A stretch of 64,000 nt of DNA from Streptomyces umbrinus (lineage in GTDB: Bacteria > Actinomycetota > Actinomycetes > Streptomycetales > Streptomycetaceae), in assembly GCF_030817415.1 (NCBI RefSeq), contig NZ_JAUSZI010000002.1:4216001-4280000 (forward strand). The letters are read 5' to 3'. Below the pieces are notes generated by a model, which saw only the letters and a list, made by a program, of their open reading frames with translations, searched no databases and was not told the DNA's origin. Made by a program: the position numbers and the translations under genes. Positions 60,101 through 64,000 of the stretch are shown one piece after another. Positions within the stretch are counted from its first letter, which is position 1. The number at the start of each line of letters is the position of its first letter.

Positions 60101-61219
60101 ATGTCCGAGTGGTCCGTCACAGAGCCCGGCAAGCTCACGTTCGACGAACCGGTGTCGGCCCTCCATGTGCGCATCGCCAATGGAACGGTGAACGTCGTGG
60201 GGGTCGACGAGGGTTCCACCAGGCTCGAAGTGTCCTCGATAGAGGGACCACCACTGATGGTGACCCAGGAGAACGGCACACTCACGGTCGCCTACGAGGA
60301 CCTGCCCTGGAAGGGCTTCCTCAAATGGCTCGACCGCAAGGGCTGGCGCCGCAGCGCGGTGGTCTCCCTGGCCGTTCCGGCGCGCACGCGCGTCGAGGTC
60401 GGCGTGGTCAGCGCCACCGCCGTGATCTCCGGGGTCGACGGGCGCGCGGTGGTGAAGGGCATCTCCGGCGACACGACACTCGTGGGGCTCTCCGGACCGG
60501 TGCGCGCGGACACGGTGTCGGGGAACGTGGAGGCGCAGGCCCTCACCGGCGACCTCCGGCTCAACTCCGTCTCGGGCGACCTGACCGTCATCGAGGGATC
60601 GAGCCCCTCCGTGCGGGTCGAGTCGGTCAGCGGTTCCGTGATCGTCGACCTCGACCCGGCGGGGCGGCCCAGCGACATCAGCCTGACCAGCATCTCGGGC
60701 GAGATCGCGATCCGCCTGCCGCATCCGGCCGACGCGGAGGTCCAGGTGGACTCGGCGAGCGGCACGGTCTCCAGCGCCTTCGAGGACCTGCGGGTCGGCG
60801 GCCAGTGGGGCGCCAAGAAGATCACGGGCAGGCTGGGCGCCGGGAACGGCCGACTGAAGGCGACCACCGTCTCGGGCTCCATCGCCCTGCTGCGACGCCC
60901 CCCTTCGGAGGACGAACCATGGGACGAGGGAGTGGATTTCAAGAAGGGGACGGACTTCGGGGAGGATGAGCCGGAGGACGCGGTTCCTGTTGGGGCCGGG
61001 TCCGAGCACGGCAAGAGGCACAGTGCGGTGCCCGAGGACACGGTGTCCGGCGGTCAGGACGGTGCCGGACCGGGCGCCCCGCCGCCGGACGGTCCCGCCG
61101 AGTCCCCGACCCCCGGCGCGGCCTCCGACGCGGGCCCCGATTCCGGTCCCGCCTCCGGCCCCACCGAGCATTCCGACGCCGGCGTCACCGACGACCCGAC
61201 CCACGAGAAGGGGCTCTGA
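60101..61219 (+). CDS. DUF4097 beta-helix domain protein
   Basis: A 372-residue protein. Residues 10-275 form the repetitive DUF4097 (adhesin-like) region, with runs of short beta-strand repeats built on S-G-D/N-V (VKGISGDTTLVGLSGPVRAD, LNSVSGDLTVIEGS, SVSGSVIVDL). The last ~90 residues are acidic, Pro/Gly-rich and probably disordered (GPGAPPPDGPAESPTPGAAS). No signal peptide is seen, so it is probably cytoplasmic. GAGGAGG precedes the ATG at 60101. The padR gene starts one base after its stop, forming an operon. Confidence 0.88.
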   Translation: MSEWSVTEPGKLTFDEPVSALHVRIANGTVNVVGVDEGSTRLEVSSIEGPPLMVTQENGTLTVAYEDLPWKGFLKWLDRKGWRRSAVVSLAVPARTRVEVGVVSATAVISGVDGRAVVKGISGDTTLVGLSGPVRADTVSGNVEAQALTGDLRLNSVSGDLTVIEGSSPSVRVESVSGSVIVDLDPAGRPSDISLTSISGEIAIRLPHPADAEVQVDSASGTVSSAFEDLRVGGQWGAKKITGRLGAGNGRLKATTVSGSIALLRRPPSEDEPWDEGVDFKKGTDFGEDEPEDAVPVGAGSEHGKRHSAVPEDTVSGGQDGAGPGAPPPDGPAESPTPGAASDAGPDSGPASGPTEHSDAGVTDDPTHEKGL

Positions 61220-61220
61220 C

Positions 61221-62348
61221 ATGGCTCCCGTCTTTGCCCATGGCCGCCTGCGGCTCTACCTGCTGAAGCTCCTGGACGAGGCACCGCGCCACGGTTACGA
61301 GGTGATCCGCCTCCTGGAGGAGCGCTTCCAGGGGCTGTACGCGCCGTCGGCGGGCACCGTGTACCCCCGGCTGTCCAAGCTGGAGGCCGAGGGCCTGGTC
61401 ACCCACACCAGCGAGGGCGGCCGGAAGGTGTACGCGATCACGGACGCGGGCCGGGCCGAGCTGGCCGACCGCAGCGGTGAACTGGCCGATCTGGAGCTGG
61501 AGATCCGCGAGTCGGTCGCCGAGCTCGCCGCCGAGATCCGTGCCGATGTGCGCGGCGCGGCAGGTGATCTGCGCCGGGAGATGCGGGCGGCGGCGAGCGA
61601 GGCACGGCGGAGTTCCACGGGAACGGGCGCCAAGGGGGAGCGCGCCGAACACGAGGGTGCCCACGGGGACTTCACGGACTACGGCGACAAGGAGGCGTGG
61701 CGCATCGCGAAGGAGGAGATGCGCCGCGTCAAGCAGGAGTGGAAGGAGCAGGCCCGGCGGGCCAAGGACGAGAGCCGGCGGGCCCGCGAGGATGCCCAGC
61801 GGGCACGCCACCAGGCCAAGGAGGCGCAGGAGCGGGCGCGCGCGCAGGCCCAGGAGGAGCTCCAGCGCATCGCCAAGCGCGTCCAGGACCAGGTGCAGGA
61901 CCACTTCACCCGGGGCGACTGGCCGACGGGCGTGCGCGAGGGCATCACCGAACTGGCCAAGGAATTCGGCGAGTTCGGAAAGGACTTCGGCAAGGAGTTC
62001 GGTAAGGACTTCGGCTTCGGCCGACCCGGAACAGGAAAGGGGGCGGGGACGGGAGCAGGCGCCGGGGCCGCCGGGACTGGGGCTGGCGCTGGGGCCCGGA
62101 CAAGGGAGCCCGACTACACCGTCACCCCCGAGGACTTCCCCGCCGAGTACGAACCCTCCTGGGCCCACGAGGACTCCACGGGCGACCCCGCCCGCGATCT
62201 CGACCGCCTCCTGGACCGCTTCCGCGACGACATCCGCGACGCGGCCCGCGACCACGGGGTCACGGAGGAGCAACTGCGCGACGCCCGACGCCACTTGTCG
62301 ACGGCGGCGGCGCACATAGGGGCGGCACTGCGGACGCCCAGGGGCTGA
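61221..62348 (+). CDS. PadR-family regulator with long coiled-coil extension
   Basis: A 375-residue regulator. Residues 5-85 are the PadR winged helix (RLYLLKLLDEAPRHGYEVIR, PSAGTVYPRLSKLEAEGLV). The following 130 residues are highly charged coiled coil (KEEMRRVKQEWKEQARRAKD). A Gly/Ala linker (GKGAGTGAGAGAAG) and a short helical C-terminal domain (DLDRLLDRFRDDIRDAARDH) complete it. Typical PadR proteins have 100-180 residues, so the extension is large. It probably represses its own operon at the palindromic promoter at 60013-60041. Confidence 0.92.
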   Translation: MAPVFAHGRLRLYLLKLLDEAPRHGYEVIRLLEERFQGLYAPSAGTVYPRLSKLEAEGLVTHTSEGGRKVYAITDAGRAELADRSGELADLELEIRESVAELAAEIRADVRGAAGDLRREMRAAASEARRSSTGTGAKGERAEHEGAHGDFTDYGDKEAWRIAKEEMRRVKQEWKEQARRAKDESRRAREDAQRARHQAKEAQERARAQAQEELQRIAKRVQDQVQDHFTRGDWPTGVREGITELAKEFGEFGKDFGKEFGKDFGFGRPGTGKGAGTGAGAGAAGTGAGAGARTREPDYTVTPEDFPAEYEPSWAHEDSTGDPARDLDRLLDRFRDDIRDAARDHGVTEEQLRDARRHLSTAAAHIGAALRTPRG

Positions 62349-62688
62349 GGAGCGGAGGCCGGCCGGGGGGGGCGCCCATCGACTCCAGGGCGCCCCGCCC
62401 CGGCAGGCTCCGACGGTGGGCCCACTGCCACCACCGGCTCCTACGACGGGCGGGGCCCACCATGGTCGCCCCGCACCGGGCCCGCCATGGCCGGTTCGGC
62501 ACCGGCCCCAGCATGGTCAGCTCGGCGGCGGCCCCACCGCCGCCGACCCCTACGACGGGCCCGGCCGACCGGGTCGCCCCAGCCCGGGCCACCACGGTCG
62601 ACCGGGCTGACCCGGGCCAACCGTGGTAGCCCCGCGCTGGACCCATCCGGTGGCGGCCCGCCCGGCCGACAGCGAAGGCCAGCCCCCC
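62349..62688. other. Convergent intergenic region, very GC-rich
   Basis: No gene is supported in these 340 bp. The sequence is made of degenerate CCACCATGG-, CGGCACCGG- and CTACGACGGGC-like motifs (the last at about 62440 and 62551), suggesting decayed repeats. No hairpin stands out as a terminator. Confidence 0.4.
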
Positions 62689-63276
62689 TCAGCCCGCCTT
62701 CGCCTCTCCCCCGCCGTACAGCACCCGCCGCAGCGACGCGTACGTCACCCCGTGGTCGGCCAGGACCTCCGCGGGGACGCCGGGGCGGGCGGCCAGGGCG
62801 AGGAGTAGGTGTTCGTCGCCGATGTACCGGTCCCGCTGGGCGAGAGCCATCCGCAGGGACTCCGTGAGAAGGTCCTTGGCCCCCTGAGCGAAAGGTCGAT
62901 GCCCGCCGACAAGCCCGGACCACCAACCCCTGCCCCGCCCGGCGCCGGCCCTGCCGGACCGCAGCGCGCCCTCGCCGTGGGCTTCTTCGACCCGGGAGAC
63001 GATCTCCGAGACGTCGATGCCCAGCCCGGAGAGCGCGTCCGTGTCGGCGCGGGAGAGACCGCCCCGACGCCGCGCCTCAGCCAGTGCCTGCTCTGCGGAC
63101 TCCTTGCGCTCCGCGAGCCCCAGCGACATGAGGGCGAACGACGCGCGGCTGGCTTCACGGTCGAGCAGCGCCAGCAGCACGTGCTGTTCCTCGACCGTCT
63201 CCGCGTGCAGCCGCTCGGCGTGATCGACCGCGCCGAGCACCACCGCCCGGGCGTCCTTGGTGAACCGTTCGAACAT
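62689..63276 (-). CDS. Clp N-terminal-domain protein without ATPase
   Basis: A 195-residue protein composed of two Clp-N repeats, the substrate/adaptor-binding domain of ClpA/ClpC. Repeat one is MFERFTKDARAVVLGAVDHA and HVLLALLDRE; repeat two includes LTESLRMALAQRD and EHLLLALAARPG. No AAA+ module follows, so it cannot be a ClpC. It may be an adaptor or decoy binding Clp substrates. The start ATG overlaps the HTH gene stop by one base (TGATG), giving translational coupling. Confidence 0.88.
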   Translation of the reverse strand: MFERFTKDARAVVLGAVDHAERLHAETVEEQHVLLALLDREASRASFALMSLGLAERKESAEQALAEARRRGGLSRADTDALSGLGIDVSEIVSRVEEAHGEGALRSGRAGAGRGRGWWSGLVGGHRPFAQGAKDLLTESLRMALAQRDRYIGDEHLLLALAARPGVPAEVLADHGVTYASLRRVLYGGGEAKAG

Positions 63277-63485
63277 CACTGCCTCCCGTACTTCTTGTGC
63301 ACGGCCTGCCTGCTGACACCCAGTTCCGCGGCGATCTCCTGCCACGACCAACCCTGATTGCGCGCACTGCGCACCTGAACCGCTTCGAGCTGCTCAAGCA
63401 GCCGCCGCAACGCGGAGACGGCCCGCAGCCCGATCCGCGGATCGCGGTCGCCCGCGCGCTCGGCGAGATCCGTTGCTTCGGTCAT
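63276..63485 (-). CDS. Small helix-turn-helix regulator
   Basis: A 69-residue protein that is essentially a single HTH: SARNQGWSWQEIAAELGVSR followed by QAVHKKYGRQ. A short helical N-terminus (DPRIGLRAVSALRRLLEQLE) may dimerise. It overlaps the Clp-N gene by one base. Two palindromes with TGTCAA/TTGACA arms sit 3 and 31 bases upstream of its ATG (63485), so it most likely represses its own operon. The leader is only a few bases long, so the mRNA may be nearly leaderless. Confidence 0.85.
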   Translation of the reverse strand: MTEATDLAERAGDRDPRIGLRAVSALRRLLEQLEAVQVRSARNQGWSWQEIAAELGVSRQAVHKKYGRQ

Positions 63486-63487
63486 GA

Positions 63488-63505
63488 TGTCAACTTAGAT
63501 TGACA
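63488..63505. promoter_or_regulatory. Operator TGTCAA-N6-TTGACA next to the HTH gene start
   Basis: A perfect 6-bp inverted repeat lies directly upstream of the ATG. It pairs with a second site centred 28 bp upstream. Its TTGACA arm is not at a promoter-like distance, so it probably works as an operator only. Confidence 0.7.
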
Positions 63506-63515
63506 CGCCCTCGAA

Positions 63516-63533
63516 TGTCAACCGTAGTTGACA
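63516..63533. promoter_or_regulatory. Operator TGTCAAC-N4-GTTGACA overlapping a -35 element
   Basis: Perfect 7-bp arms. Read toward the HTH gene, its TTGACA at 63521-63516 can serve as -35, with TCTAAG about 16 bases downstream as -10. Binding by the HTH protein would block this promoter. Confidence 0.7.
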
Positions 63534-63585
63534 CACAAGGGCGCGCGAGACCTGCGCAAGACCGGCACCAAGGTCCGGAACGGCA

Positions 63586-64000
63586 TCAGGGAGTGGTCAG
63601 AACGACCTTGCCGAAGAGTTCACCGGACTCCATCCGCTCGAAGCCCTCGCGGGCCCGGTCCAGCGGAAGGACCTCGTCGATGACGGGACGGACACCGGTG
63701 GCGGCGCAGAAGGAGAGCAGGTCCTCCAGCTCGTCCTTCGTGCCCATCGTGGAGCCGACGACCTTGAGTTCGAGGAAGAAGATCCGGGTCAGTTCGGCGT
63801 GCGAGGGGCGGTCGCCGCTGGTGGCACCCGAGATGACCAGCGTGCCGCCCGGCTTGAGGGACTTGACCGAGTGGGACCAGGTGGCGGCGCCGACGGTCTC
63901 GATGACGGCGTCCACGCGCTGCGGCAGCCGCGCGCCGGACTCCACGGCGTCCACGGCGCCCAGTTCGAGGGCCCGCTTGCGCTTGGCCTCGTCGCGGCTG
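63586..64000 (-). CDS. Zinc-type alcohol dehydrogenase/quinone reductase, C-terminal part
   Basis: The C-terminal 137 residues of a medium-chain dehydrogenase/reductase; the N-terminus lies beyond the right edge. Visible are EAKRKRALELGAVDAV, VDAVIETVGAATWSHSVKSL, GGTLVISGATSG and EVLPLDRAREGFERMESG followed by GKVVLTTP, all standard for the cofactor-domain end of MDR proteins. The zinc and N-terminal substrate residues are not in view, so the subtype is open. It ends 100 bp before the HTH promoter region. Confidence 0.85.
   Translation of the reverse strand, partial: SRDEAKRKRALELGAVDAVESGARLPQRVDAVIETVGAATWSHSVKSLKPGGTLVISGATSGDRPSHAELTRIFFLELKVVGSTMGTKDELEDLLSFCAATGVRPVIDEVLPLDRAREGFERMESGELFGKVVLTTP

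Overview
The window is a high-GC (about 70% or more) actinobacterial chromosome segment, almost certainly from a Streptomyces. It combines GTG/TTG starts, ATGA/GTGA stop-start overlaps, a complete conservon (cvnA-D), an actinobacterial E1-E2 fused 2-oxoglutarate dehydrogenase, a Lon gene with an HspR-type HAIR element, a DUF6104 micro-protein and the interspersed GC-rich hairpin repeats typical of that genus. The backbone order (Ku/PrimPol, FtsW/PBP, conservon, lon, two-component pair, kgd) matches my recollection of the S. coelicolor SCO52xx-53xx core region. I could not check that synteny. I saw no rRNA, tRNA, CRISPR array or prophage.

Region 1 (1-13.8 kb): the start of a kinase-like ATPase cut by the left edge, an AraC regulator, a divergent NHEJ pair (Ku, LigD-type PrimPol), a secreted vanadium-haloperoxidase/PAP2 enzyme, a NERD protein, a tyrosine phosphatase, a lipoprotein coupled to a histidine kinase, a secreted SH3-like protein, a FtsW/RodA-PBP pair and a DUF3291 protein. 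Region 2 (13.7-24.3 kb): two divergent diiron proteins (one frameshifted), a NarL-type two-component system with palindromic operators shared with a DUF308 membrane protein, a TetR, an NlpC/P60 hydrolase, and a TetR-SDR-SnoaL-SDR cluster with two long palindromes. Region 3 (24.3-33.3 kb): a StyA-like flavin monooxygenase beside a conservon, a PP2C-like protein, a MarR regulator and a secreted GH25 lysozyme.

Region 4 (33.3-46.6 kb): lon with HAIR and ClgR-like sites, a lipoprotein overlapping tail to tail with a rhomboid-like protein, a solitary TnpB, a SAM-dependent spermidine-synthase-like protein, an OmpR-type two-component system and kgd, which ends at a 21-bp-stem terminator.

Region 5 (46.6-58.5 kb) is the most unusual part. 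It is a one-directional locus encoding, in transcription order, a small CU044_2847/Trypco1-like protein, a trypsin-like protease with a VMAP-like C-terminal part, a MoxR AAA+ ATPase, a 1044-residue SAV_2336-type protein, an 82-residue peptide, an HExxH peptide hydroxylase and a 1000-residue FxsT-like NB-ARC/TPR protein. Four junctions overlap by a few bases. I read it as an NTP-dependent biological-conflict (immune-like) system combined with a possible peptide-modification module. Region 6 (58.5-64 kb): three consecutive tandem-repeat arrays, a hypothetical protein, a DUF4097-PadR operon with a palindromic promoter, a Clp-N/HTH pair behind two TGTCAA/TTGACA operators, and the end of a zinc-type alcohol dehydrogenase cut by the right edge.
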